From: Aphelenchoides besseyi
Lineage: Eukaryota > Nematoda > Chromadorea > Rhabditida > Aphelenchoididae
NCBI GenBank assembly: GCA_024699855.1
Contig: JAMPIQ010000001.1
Span: forward strand, 1,488,001-1,552,000
Direction of reading: 5' to 3'
Length of the DNA stretch: 64,000 nt
Shown here: positions 28,651 to 38,452 of the stretch, piece after piece
Layout: every line of letters starts with the position of its first letter
Position numbering within the stretch: position 1 is the stretch's first letter
Translations under genes and position numbers: made by a program
The notes under the pieces: generated by a model
Told to the model about the DNA's origin: nothing
The model's input: only the letters and a program-made list of their open reading frames with translations
Databases searched by the model: none

Positions 28651-29106
28651 ATGTCAGAAACCGACGGTCCAGCTGCTTCACAGTCCCAAGAGCCGAAAGG
28701 TGGCAGTGGAGATCAATTGTTGGAAGACGACTTGAATCTGGACGAAGTTAACACTCAACGTTCGAACAGTGTGTCGCCGAAGAAGATCCAGCGGCCAACA
28801 GCTGCATGTCGAAACGTTCAGTCTTTGTTGGATACATGTGAGTTCGATAAGATTTCTTGTATTACTTTTCATTTAGTCGAAAAAAACAAAGAGAATGAAG
28901 ACGAAGGCAATGATGCCAATTACAAAGTTTTCGAAGACGAACTTCCGGACGCCAAACCACCACCCCGAACGACCAATCGAAAACGCAAAGCAACGACGGG
29001 CACAGAGAACTTTGTTCGAATCAACATGAAACGAAAACGTTTTGCACCGAAAGGAGGATCGAACAGCAAGAAGTTTCTGCGGAGTAAGAAGCGACGACTC
29101 AATTAA
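28651..29106 (+). CDS. Sld2/RecQ4 N-terminal-like small basic protein
   Basis: A protein of about 138 residues encoded in two exons. A 39-nt in-frame intron (28838-28876, GTGAGT...TTTAG) is inferred. The N-terminal half is acidic and contains a consensus CDK site, NSVSPKK. The C-terminal half is very basic and contains NFVRINMKRKRF followed by Gly and Lys/Arg runs. That motif resembles the N-F-V-R-[LI]-N-[LM]-K block in the N-terminal region of RecQ4 and in Sld2/DRC1 replication-initiation factors. In nematodes Sld2 is known as a small protein without a helicase. No helicase motif is present, and the ORF stops right after the motif at a TAA. The function, CDK-regulated origin firing through Dpb11/TopBP1, is inferred. 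An unrelated basic nuclear protein is the alternative. ATG 28651 is the first in-frame ATG. Confidence 0.5.
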   Translation: MSETDGPAASQSQEPKGGSGDQLLEDDLNLDEVNTQRSNSVSPKKIQRPTAACRNVQSLLDTCEFDKISCITFHLVEKNKENEDEGNDANYKVFEDELPDAKPPPRTTNRKRKATTGTENFVRINMKRKRFAPKGGSNSKKFLRSKKRRLN

Positions 29107-29204
29107 CGTTTCATTCTTTGTTTTTCAATTTTCATCGCAATAAACACTTGTCATTTCAACAGGTTCGAATACTTACTAATATAGTGTTTATTCAAGAAAA
29201 ATGG

Positions 29205-30646
29205 CTAATAAGACTTTCCGTTCTCCAACGGCACATCCAAAGTTCCTCTTTTCTTTTGTTCCAATTCCACAGCTTCGAAAAGAGCTTTAAAGTTGCCAGC
29301 ACCGAATCCCTGAAACGTTTGGTTTGATTATTGTGACTACAGAGCACACCTTGAAATTGTGTCTTTGAATGATTTCGATGAAGAACGTGGGTCGACTTTG
29401 CATTGGTTTTGTGAAGATTTGCAGAAGGTACCCGCCCTCATCGAAATCCATCAGAATGCCGTGGCTCTCGATTTCGTCTAGTTCCTCGTGAATTTGCAGG
29501 TTTGTTGTTTGTAGCCGTTCTCGTAAGTTTGCATAATAAGTCGAGGGAAACGAAAGGAATTCGACTGAACGTTTCTTCATTGCAGCAACAACTTCAACAA
29601 TGTTATCGACTGTAAAGGCGATATGTTGAATTCCGGGTGAAGTGTGGAAATCGAGAAACTCCTGAAAGATGAGAACACTCATCAATTAACTACTCGAACC
29701 TGCAATTGTCCCGTTTTTCTTTTTGTAGTTGGGACCGGTTCTGCGAGTGTGATTTGAACGTTTTCCTTTTTGTTTGCCACCAAATAAGCTTTTAAAGCGC
29801 TGTACTGAAAAAACGTGAGTTGGTATTCTGAATTACCAATCATTCAACCTCTGTGTGAACAACTTTCTCGTCCACGGACCAAAATCGATGCATTCGGAAA
29901 ACTTCATTGTACCAATCTGTAATCGTATCCAAAGTTCCTTCTTCGTGATTCTCAACTACATGATCGATGCTAAGAACGGGTATTACAGATCTGAAGATAA
30001 TGTTTACAAAGTCGGAATATTATTGCCTACTGTAACGAACAGAACTCAATTGGTGGAATGCGAACAAACCCGGGCAGAAATACTCCGTTGTACGCTTCTT
30101 CAGGCATCTGTTCAATCAACGTATGTACAATACTTCCTGCTGAACCTTGGATTCGACATAAACGAATCGCTCCATCCGTATCTCTTATGACTTTTGGTTC
30201 ATCCAAAATCTTCAGGTCTTTGCATTTAAGTGTCTAAACGAATTTTCTCAAACATATTTAACAACTCATTTACCTGAATAATAAGATCCATATTGTCGAC
30301 TTGAAATGCGATGTCTTTGACGAAATCGCCGTGTTTCGCGATTTCCGCATTCAACTCAACAACCACAGGAGACGTTGGACTTGTTATCAACAAAATGGCC
30401 TGAAGTATGAATATCACAAATCGATGAAATGAGCTTCAACCTTTCCATTCCGCAAAGCTATTGACAGAGTTGTTTTCTTTCTGCATTCAGCAAATCGCTC
30501 AAATCCCATACAACAACTATACCAAAAAGCAGCCTAAAGATTGTGATCAGTGAACTACAAAAGGGATTTCCTTCACGTACTTGATTGGCATTGGAAACAA
30601 GGAAGTTCACGTGATGAATAAGTGAAACGTTGACGGTTGAGTCCAT
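29205..30646 (-). CDS. hpd-1: 4-hydroxyphenylpyruvate dioxygenase
   Basis: HPPD converts 4-hydroxyphenylpyruvate to homogentisate in tyrosine catabolism using Fe(II). The N-terminal vicinal-oxygen-chelate domain starts [20 protein letters not shown] and includes [16 protein letters not shown] (about 30320). In the catalytic domain all three iron ligands are visible in their family contexts: His in SIDHVVENH (about 29960), His in SPGIQHIAF (about 29630) and Glu in [10 protein letters not shown] (about 29360), followed by [15 protein letters not shown]. It ends ENGKSY. The start at 30646 is preferred over an in-frame ATG at 30679 because a GTTTAG acceptor lies about 10 nt upstream. The stop converges with the Sld2-like gene, and the start diverges from the small membrane protein with only 72 bp between ATGs. 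Confidence 0.94.
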
Positions 30647-30718
30647 TTCTCTTTTCCTAAACTTGAATTCAAAATTCATTCATTCTCTCAACATTAAAAC
30701 GAGCGGTCGAAAATCTCG

Positions 30719-31113
30719 ATGTGGTCAATAAAAGTTTTAACGCCGATCGGTTTTTGGCTCGGCAACGTCTATGGTTTGAAATCGAAAATGGAGGACAGTT
30801 ACGGAAAACTCAAATTTCAAGAAATCGCCAGTGCTATCGTCGTTGGTGGGTCGTTTGGATTCGCGGTTACCGGTCTCGTGATCGTTTGGATTTGCTACAC
30901 GGTATACAAAAACGGGAGATACGGGAATAATCGTTAAGAAACTTTCAGATACGAAAACCAAACCATCATCCGCGATTCGAGTATGTTTGTGTTAAACAAA
31001 AAGAGCAAATAGCACGTGAAATGAATGCGAACAACAACAACGAGATTCCGAATCCCGAATTGCAAACTGCCATTGTAACAAATGGAGAACAAACTCAAGT
31101 GATGAACAAGTAG
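30719..31113 (+). CDS. Small single-pass membrane protein, unknown
   Basis: Two exons (30719-30901 and 30949-31113) joined across a 47-nt intron (GTATAC...TTTCAG) give 115 residues. If the intron is not removed, the frame stops at 30937. The N-terminal part WSIKVLTPIGFWLGNVYG is mildly hydrophobic. One strong helix, AIVVGGSFGFAVTGLVIVWI, lies at residues about 37-58. It is followed by a basic stretch (RKPNHHPRFEYVCVKQKEQ) and a polar Asn/Gln-rich C-terminal tail ending in VMNK. That gives a probable type I/III topology with the tail in the cytosol. I do not recognise the family. It shares a very short divergent promoter with HPPD. Confidence 0.6.
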
Positions 31114-31461
31114 ATTTTCCAATAAACGATCTTGGCAAATCGACTTGTGGTGGAAGTGAACGAGCAGACGAATGGCGATCTGTCGCTTTTTCGGTGATTG
31201 CGAATAAACAGATCGCTTTTGCACACGTCCTATAAACAGATCAAAGAACGCGATTGTGTAATACAATTTCATAAATCTCATTTATTAAACAAAAATAAGC
31301 GTTGGCAGTTTATGAAAAGGCAATTTCAAAAGAACAAAAATTCTGTTGATATGTTGAAGCGAATTGAAAGTCGTCATTGCGGACCAGAGATTTTAAAACT
31401 CCATTGTGAAATGTTTGGCGTATTAGCAATTGGAAAGCCTAGAGAACATGGGAAGAGGAAT

Positions 31462-34400
31462 TTAAGTTAGTCGACTCTTTTCGTTGTCGCTGAAGTTGCC
31501 GTCAACATCATCGATCTGGGGAGTTGGGGCTGAAGCAGGTGGTGGAAGTATTCTCGCTCGTTCTTCTGAAATAATTCTAATTTCATTGTTCGAATCGATT
31601 ACCGTGTAAAAAGACATTCCACAGCTGATAAACAACATCAGTTGTTATCAAATCGCCGGCATTCGTTGCAATGAGCCGCAGAAGAAAGATTCCATCGTTC
31701 CGCAAGAACGAATGAGCGAACCTTCTCACGGCTTCACGTTCTAAATTCGTCATTCAAATTTGTGCTCTTTTTTTTGTAACTACCATCTCGACCACCTTTG
31801 ATTTGATGGTAAACTCGAAGATACTGAGACACGAACGATTCTTGTTGCCCGGCAGAAAATGCCATTAGAGCCCAGTAAATCAGACTTCCCAATGTTGCAA
31901 AGAAGACGATCAATAGCCACCACCAAACGAAAATGTAAACTTTTTCGTTGAACTAAAATGAAGCTAATGATCTTGGACGCTCAAACAACTAACCATGTTG
32001 ATCATCAGAACACACTGCACTGTATGTCGATGAATGTTTCCTAATGCTCTGACCTAAACAAGATGTTTGAATCAACTCGACAAGAAAAAATAACCTCGAA
32101 GTCGCACATTGTTACTCGAGGAAAGTGGCCTAAAACAGTAAATCAATTGTTGTATAGATCAATGGTGTATTCGATAGAAAGTGAGATTGTTTTTGTTAGC
32201 ACGTACCTGATTCCTGCCATTCCAAGCCACTTAGCAGATCTCTTAGCACTTCGAATCCGTAAAACGTGTAATTTGTGCCAAGAAAACTGTTCAAAATAAC
32301 AAACTGCGTAACAACTTGAATTAAATAAACGAATTTGACGAGGAGATACAAAATCGTCAAGTAGGTGCCGTGAACAAGGAGCGGCGAAAACAAATCTAAA
32401 AACGAAATTTTAAGAATCGAACGAATTTCGAACTCACTTTTACGTCCAAGATTCTGTTGAATTTTTAATGAGTCGCTGAGATGTGATGCGACGACTTCAA
32501 CTGATGATTTTCGCTTCTCGACCTGAAACAAACATTCGTACAAGAATGAAAACAACTTCGTTTACCTGCATATTCCCAACATCTTCGCACATCTGAATGA
32601 TCCCTTTGACAGCAATTCCTGATTGCCAACTAAAAGCAAAAGCGAGGTTGTTTAAGAGCATGAAAACGAACTCACTTGAGTATTCTCCAAATTAGAGAAG
32701 GTAAGTAAAAAAGAATTGCTTGAAGACCTAAAAGACGAACTATGAGCAATGAGCTGAATAAGCCGATTACCTAATACAAACGGCACCCATTGATAATAAC
32801 CTAAACGAACGTTGATAACATCAGAACAAGAGTCACTTACCGATTTCTCGCTCTGTCCTTTCGTATGTGGTCGAAGGTATGTAATAAGTAAGTGGAAGGA
32901 AGTAAGTATTTTGAACAAAACAATAATTCTCACTGTACTGCTCCCATGCTCCTGTGTTTGTACCAAATTAAACGGCTAATAAACAAGCAATTACCTGTAA
33001 ATTGTGCCGGAACCCAGCACTGAATCGGGGGTAAACTACACTTTATCCGCGCCACTCCAATTGCCACAAAAATGGTATCAATCGACGCGTCTCAACGAGC
33101 TAATTTGAAGTCATATTAGTACCATGCTGCGGAAACGCCTCCGAGTTGAGATATAGCCATCTGTATATCCAGCGCGCAGCAGGCGCAACAACAAAAGCAC
33201 TGGCAAGTAGTGTCGACCAGTGGTTTTGCCGACGACCAAAAGAAACTGCAGCTGCGGAAAAGGAGTCTGTAGAACAAAAAACATTCAAGTGGTCTTCTCT
33301 GATAGAGAGATCACTTGTTGTTTCTTTTGCGTTGCAACGAAACCACTGATCAACACCTGCTTGCCAGTGCTTCTGTTGTTGCGCCTGCTGCGCGCTGGAT
33401 ATACAGATGGCTATATCTCAACTCGGAGGCGTTTTCGCATCATGGTACTAATATAATTTCGAATTAGCTCGTTGAGACGCGTCGATTGATACCATTTTTG
33501 TGGCAATTGGAGTGGCGCGGATAAAGTGCAGTTCGTCCCTGAATTGGTTGCCCGCAGTATCTAAATTGAGCTATTAATCGTGATAAAAGAAAGACAAGTT
33601 AAATGCTCATATTTATGAAAAAAATACAAATTGCATGAGAGTTAAAATGTTTAATGGTGAGAAAATGCCCGTGTTTAAGAGAGAGATTCGTGTTCAAGAG
33701 ATCGTTGCCGCTGAAACTAAATAATTAGGATGGTTTCCTTTTGCAATTACCTCAAACCGCGATGTTGGCGACTCGATGCGCCAATCGAGCGCCCAACATC
33801 GCGGCGTCCAGATTGCCCAGCAATCCTCGGATTAATGCCAGCAGCCAACAGACGATCTCGTACTGCAGGATTTTCATTGCATCTTCGAACGTATAGTCAA
33901 AATATGACTGTCCGTTCACCCTTATAAATTCAATAAACCATTTGCCAAAAACTCACTGGTAACTATTCTTTTGGCAAACAGTTTTTATTATTGTAATAGG
34001 TTGAGGAGAAATTATCCGAACAGCCACAGAATGCCTTGCGTGTAGTTATTCAAAATCAGCTCGCTTTCTGAAACTTCTTGCGTATTCTACAGACACAATT
34101 ACCCATCTGAACATGTTCGTTCTTAATATCAAAATGTGCGCAAAAATTTCTTGCATCATTTAAACTCGAGACAAAAAAGGTTGGTCCAAAAAATGCAGTA
34201 CGATTCTCAATAAAATTAAACATCTCAGATGTGTAAGAACGAAGTGTCCAACGATTGGCATTCTATGGCTGTTCGGATAATTTCTCCTCAACCTATTAAT
34301 TACAGCTTGACCGAAAGAAGGGGCATTTTACGACATCGTGTTTAAGGCACCGCATCGTCCCATGTACTTTTATCTGTTGCACGTTGCCAACTCAAAAGCC

Positions 34401-34902
34401 TGCGTCCACAATATCGAGTCCGCTCTTATTTGGAGCATGGGAGTCAACACTTTAGAGCAAAGTGAAAACGGTGTGATTCGAAATTTAGGTTATGCACCAA
34501 TTATGTTAGACGTTATCCAAAAAGGTTCCCTCCACATTATCTTCAACAAGCCACGATATTACGCTACGGTCACAGGCAAAAATAACAAAAAACTTGGTGC
34601 CGAATACGAATTCAATTTGGATTAGCAGTTGTTAATATTTTTGTCATTGTGATTAAACATTATCTTCAAAACTCTTTCTTTTTTAGGTTAATATTTTGTT
34701 TAATGACAAATATCATTGTTTCTGCACTTACTGCTTGGCGCTAAGTGTCAATGCAAAGATAACAAAAACCATAGGGCTAAAAACGAAGTTGAAAAAATAT
34801 AAATACTCAAATAACCTACGTATAATAATAGTTCAGTCGATCGACCACATCGTCGTCGAATTGCGGTTTGAGGCCCTGAAGAAATTTGTCGAGGAAAATC
34901 AT
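31462..34902 (-). CDS. Innexin A, coding exon split by a foldback transposon
   Basis: Innexins form invertebrate gap junctions. Exon 1 (MIFLDKFLQGLKPQF, then DRLNYYYT, from 34902), exon 2 (PMVFVIFALTLSAKQ, ending at 34732) and the first bases of exon 3 (YCGQPIQ, 33560-33539) are followed by a 510-bp inserted element. The exon resumes with CWVPAQFTG (33028-32995). The rest is intact: AWEQYSENYCFVQNTYF, YYQWVPFVLG, the GTYLTILYLLVKFVYLIQ helix, GLEWQESG, FPRVTMCDFE, WWWLLIVFFATLGSLIYWAL and the tail ending EKSRLT. I see no other stop or frameshift. Intron 2 is 1171 nt and contains a mariner-type MITE. Reading straight into the element gives a premature stop, so this copy is either recently disrupted or rescued by splicing. 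It lies downstream of innexin B in head-to-tail order. Confidence 0.88.
33029..33538. mobile_element. 510-bp foldback MITE, Mutator-like
   Basis: The two ends are inverted copies of each other over roughly 210 bp (33029-33243 against 33325-33538) with only scattered mismatches, leaving a loop of about 80 bp. Outer ends read GG[GA]..AACT[AG]CACTTTATCC inward. It is flanked by 9-bp direct repeats CTGAATCGG (33020-33028) and CTGAATTGG (33539-33547), differing at one base. Long terminal inverted repeats plus a 9-bp target duplication are typical of Mutator-like (MULE) non-autonomous elements, hence the class inference. There is no transposase ORF. Removing the element and one flank restores the innexin coding line G-Q-P-I-Q-C-W. 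Confidence 0.88.
33546..33645. repeat. Tract nearly identical to one in innexin B
   Basis: About 100 bp covering the end of innexin A intron 2 and the first bases of exon 3 match 37092-37190 of innexin B in the same orientation, with about four mismatches and one single-base gap. The flanking exons are clearly more diverged. Gene conversion or a conserved intronic element are the two explanations I consider. Confidence 0.8.
33996..34296. mobile_element. 301-bp mariner-type MITE in innexin A intron 2
   Basis: The ends are inverted repeats of about 40 bp starting ATAGGTTGAGGAGAAATTAT and differing at a single position over at least 37 bp (33999-34035 against 34257-34293). A TA dinucleotide flanks both sides (33994-33995, 34297-34298), the target duplication of Tc1/mariner elements. 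The interior has no transposase. The near-perfect ends suggest a recent insertion. Confidence 0.82.
34338..34625 (+). pseudogene. Possible DEAH-box helicase fragment in innexin intron
   Basis: A 95-codon open frame antisense within innexin A intron 2. Translation MYFYLLHVANSKACVHNIES, followed by ALIWSMGVNTLEQSENGVI and then LGYAPIMLDV, resembles the winged-helix/ratchet part of DEAH RNA helicases. In those, L-x-x-x-x-S-V-x-x-A-L-x-x-L-x-x-G-A-L-[DE] is followed by LT-x-LG-x-x-[LM]-x-x-[LM]-P[LV]D. The similarity is weak and by eye. There is no start context, no other helicase motif and no splice partner, so if real it is a captured fragment carried beside the MITE. Otherwise it is an unexplained open frame. 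Confidence 0.3.
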
Positions 34903-35680
34903 AATGGCGGTCGACAAGGAAACGTGCCACTGCTCGAGGCTTTGATCCCGTCGGCCGCCTTAAAAGATGTCGAATCTGAAAACGAACAGAATTTTACGGC
35001 CAACTAACAAGTTGCATCATCGCGGCCATTCAAATTTGCGGAACGACTCGGCACGATCGCGCAAACGCAATTGGATGGTCGAGAGTCGCTACAAAAAGAT
35101 TCCATCGCTGCGCATACACACGTTGTCGAACCGTCACTCTCGCGACTTTTTGCTTCCCCTTCCCACCCGAAACAGTCGACGACCATGAGCATCGACGGGA
35201 GACGTCAGTTCTGTGGGCGGAGTCGATTTGACGTCGAGCAGGCGGTAACTCGGATTTCTCTGTCGCCTCCACGATCAAACGCGTAAAAATGGAAATTGCT
35301 CTCCATTATTGTCGCCAACTACTGCCGTCGCTCTTCCGACGAATTGACGAAAAAAGGCGCGATGTTGCGCGCGTTGAAGGCTCAGCTGCCACCACTCACG
35401 TACTTCAAACCGGCAGTCGGGTGTGTTGTAGAGCCCTGAGCATGAGTCGACGAGAAATAGGGGGAAAGGGTGAACCACCGAATTTGATCAAAAGCTGATT
35501 TTTAGTCGTACGGAGCCTCCAACAACAACAAGTCACGACCTAACTAGTTACAAAAAATGGCGCTTGATGCAAGAAATTGGGTTTATTCAATACAGTAAAC
35601 AATAAAACATTTGGCAGCGTTAAATATGGAAAGAAATCTAAAGCACTGTCGAAGCAAAAGCTTTTTGCGTTCAATCATGT
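34903..35680. other. Intergenic, innexin A upstream region
   Basis: No supported gene. Several short plus-strand frames (34696-35007, 35071-35286, 35289-35498) are shadows or low-information. The first is simply antisense to innexin A exons 1 and 2. The region should hold the innexin A promoter and the innexin B 3' UTR. Confidence 0.45.
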
Positions 35681-37388
35681 TCATTCATCTTCGGGAATCT
35701 TCTTCGATAGTAAGGGCTGTGGTGTAAAGGTTCGATTTTCGTCCGAGTTGAGAAAATCTTTCCACAACGTTGAAATCAATTCGCATGTCACCAGATCGCC
35801 ACTGTTCATTGAAATCAATCTGAAAGATGACAATTGATTGGTTGCGCACTTCATTCTCTTACCGAACCAAAAACATTCCATCTGGCCGTAGAGTTCGTTT
35901 CACGAATTCGTGAATTTGCGACTTCCGGGCCGCCGATCTCGAGGTTTGTGGATCGATTCGCGCCAAATAAGTGCCGATTAGATGACGGTCAGCACTATCG
36001 CTGAAACTTTGAATCATCCAACGGAAAAGACTGTATGCGCTGAAATGATCACAAATTTCAACTCTTGAGCCATTTAACAAACCTCACGATGGCAAGAACA
36101 CAGAACCAAAACCAAAGGAAAACAAAGATCTTCTCGTTGAACATGTTAATCTAAACTAACTGACCATCGATAAACTTAACATTCTTCAACTGACTATCAA
36201 GACACATTGCAAAGTGTGTCTGTGAAGATTACCCAAAACTCGGACAGCAAAGTCGCATAAGGTTACCTAAAATATCGATGTTTGTTTTGACATATTTGTT
36301 GACACATACACGAGGAAAGTTGCCCGACTGTTGCCATTCATGTCCATTGATCAGATCTACGAGCACTTGATATCCCCAAAAGATGCTATCTGTTCCCAGT
36401 AGCCATTTGACAATCAAGAACTGGAATAGTGCATTCCACGCGTAAATTACTTTTATGAACTGAATTGAATGAACATCATCGATTAAGGTCTCGAATTCGT
36501 ACCAAGTAAGTGTAAAGTACAATTCGTCCTTGGAAGAATTGACGAAAACGACCGGCCAACGAATCGGCCAACTGATGGTCACTGGCGAGAAAACGAGCGA
36601 CAATCTCGACGTTTCGAGATCGATCGGCGGGATCCATGTTTGCACGAATGTTGCAGGTTTCACAAATTGCTTTAACGCGAAAACCAACTGAGTTGTAGAT
36701 TGCACGCCACAAAACTACGGGCAAAAAGAAGCACATTGCTTGAATGGCCAAAATAAAAGGTACCCATTGGTAATATCCTAAACAAACATACGAGTTGAGG
36801 AGAAATAATCGAAAAACCAACCAATCTGTTTCTCATCACGTTCGGTGACATTTTTCGGTATTTCGATGATATGTGGTGCAATATCAAAATAGTTGTCGGG
36901 TTTATACTGTAAATGACGTGATCTGCTTATTAATAGTTTCGGTTACTACCTCGTAAAACCCTATGAAATATGTGTTCTGTACATAACAATAATCTCTGCA
37001 ATAGGAGTTACAAATTGAAATGAACTTCTTAGTTTACAGCGCGTATTCCATCCACCAACCGCGATAGTATGCAGGAAACCAACAAGTGATCGGTTGCCCG
37101 CAGTAACTAAATGAGCTATTAATCGTGATAAAAGAAAGACAAGTTAAATGGTCATATTTATGAAAGAAATACAAATTGCATGAGAGTCAAAGTAAAGACA
37201 TCAAACAAACTAACCTCCAACCAGAAATGAACGCAGAACATACAACAAGAATCGTCGTCGTGTAAGAATAAGAAAGTCTGAAATTGAATTCAATCAAATC
37301 ATCAGAAGTTTTGAGCTACTGACCGATCGGAGAAGTCGCCATCTGGCAACGGGCTTATGGCCGATAAGACGCCCTGCACGATGTTCAT
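35681..37388 (-). CDS. Innexin B, gap-junction protein
   Basis: A complete innexin. Exon 1 is MNIVQGVLSAISPLPDGDFS (from 37388). Exon 2 gives YTTTILVVCSAFISGW, the first membrane helix. Exon 3 gives YCGQPITCWFPAYYRGWW with the first extracellular-loop cysteines. The later exons encode YYQWVPFILAIQAMCFFLPV (about 36750), a cytoplasmic loop, the helix with FIKVIYAWNALFQFLIVKWL (about 36440), GHEWQQSGNFPRV (about 36320), the fourth-helix region and the tail ending KKIPEDE. The YYQWVPF signature is intact. The gene is upstream of and parallel to innexin A, about 780 bp apart, so they are tandem duplicates that have diverged in protein. The intron before exon 3 is 111 nt and almost matches that of innexin A. 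Confidence 0.93.
37092..37190. repeat. Innexin B copy of the near-identical intron tract
   Basis: Partner of 33546-33645. It covers most of the 111-nt intron of innexin B (37104-37214) plus the first bases of the next exon (TACTGCGGGCAACC on the minus strand). The match stops abruptly inside the exon. Confidence 0.8.
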
Positions 37389-38452
37389 GATTCAACGAAT
37401 CGCGCGGCCCTCACGTTCGTCGATTCACCGAAAAATGGGCTTCAGGCGGGTAGTCAGACGTCGAGTTGCGGCGTTTGAGCGCCTTTTTTGGGTTTTTCCC
37501 GACTTCCAACGATCAACGCTACCGACTCCGCTGCGCACCCTTTTCGCACAGAACTCCGCAACCACTCCAACACACACTCTCTGAATGTCCTTCACTGCGC
37601 GCTCGTTGCTGAAACGATCATGCCACACACAGTTTTCGAGCCCAATTGTCGTCAGTCCCGAAATGTGTGGAGTCGTTAAAATGCAAACGAGTTGACGGAC
37701 TCCAACAGTTTTTCGAATCGACAGTCAATTTTTCTGGAATCGAATTTTTTGATTTGTCTATCGGAATCTTGATTAACACAAGGTCGTTCGATGACCCTCC
37801 GTAGAGGGGTGCCGGCGAAGCGGAAAAGACGTTTGAGATGAGTTGACGGCGACTTGTCGGAGGGGCGCGGAATTCGATTTAACATCTTCAAACACAGTAA
37901 TTCAAGTTGTTTGCTAATGTGTTTCGAAGACTCATAAAAACATCAATCGGTACGTGCATTTCGTTCGGACGTCAATTCGTCCGGATCACTCACAATGAAA
38001 AATATACGAGCAGACGCCGATACAAACACGTGCATTATCGTCCTTTCTTCGGATGGACCTCCTCCGACAAAGGTCGACACGAGTTCTCATGGCACTAAGA
38101 CGAACGAAGAGAATCGAAATAAGCATTTATGCCGTGACCTTAAAATGAGTCGCATCTTAAGACGCCTGAATAACAACGACCTCAGATATATTAGTATGTT
38201 GGGAAATATTACAAAATTTGTGTTGAATGAAAGACAAAAGGTTATGCGGGTAATTGAATAGAACATCTGTGTGATGCTGTGGCCCGAATCCAATTTGATT
38301 TCAAATTCCAAAATGACATAGCAACAGGCGATTATGAGTTCTCGTGGTCTTAGCACGATAGTTGGTGCTGTCATTCAGCAAGCGCCTTGAGTGCCGCTTT
38401 ATAGCCAACAACAAGAGTTTGTATCGAGAAATTCTGTTTGATTGCAGCAAAA
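37389..38452. other. Intergenic between innexin B and FCF1
   Basis: Divergent promoter region. The short frames seen (37357-37584, 37676-37891, 37995-38261) have no domains, mutually overlap and lack splice partners. Nothing supported. Confidence 0.45.

Noticed and set aside
33146..33456. Frames inside the foldback element
   Set aside because: They exist on both arms because the arms are inverted copies. No transposase similarity.
34696..35007. 103-codon plus-strand frame
   Set aside because: Antisense to innexin A exons 1 and 2, whose minus-strand translation is convincing.
35577..35837. 86-codon plus-strand frame
   Set aside because: Antisense shadow of the innexin B last exon.
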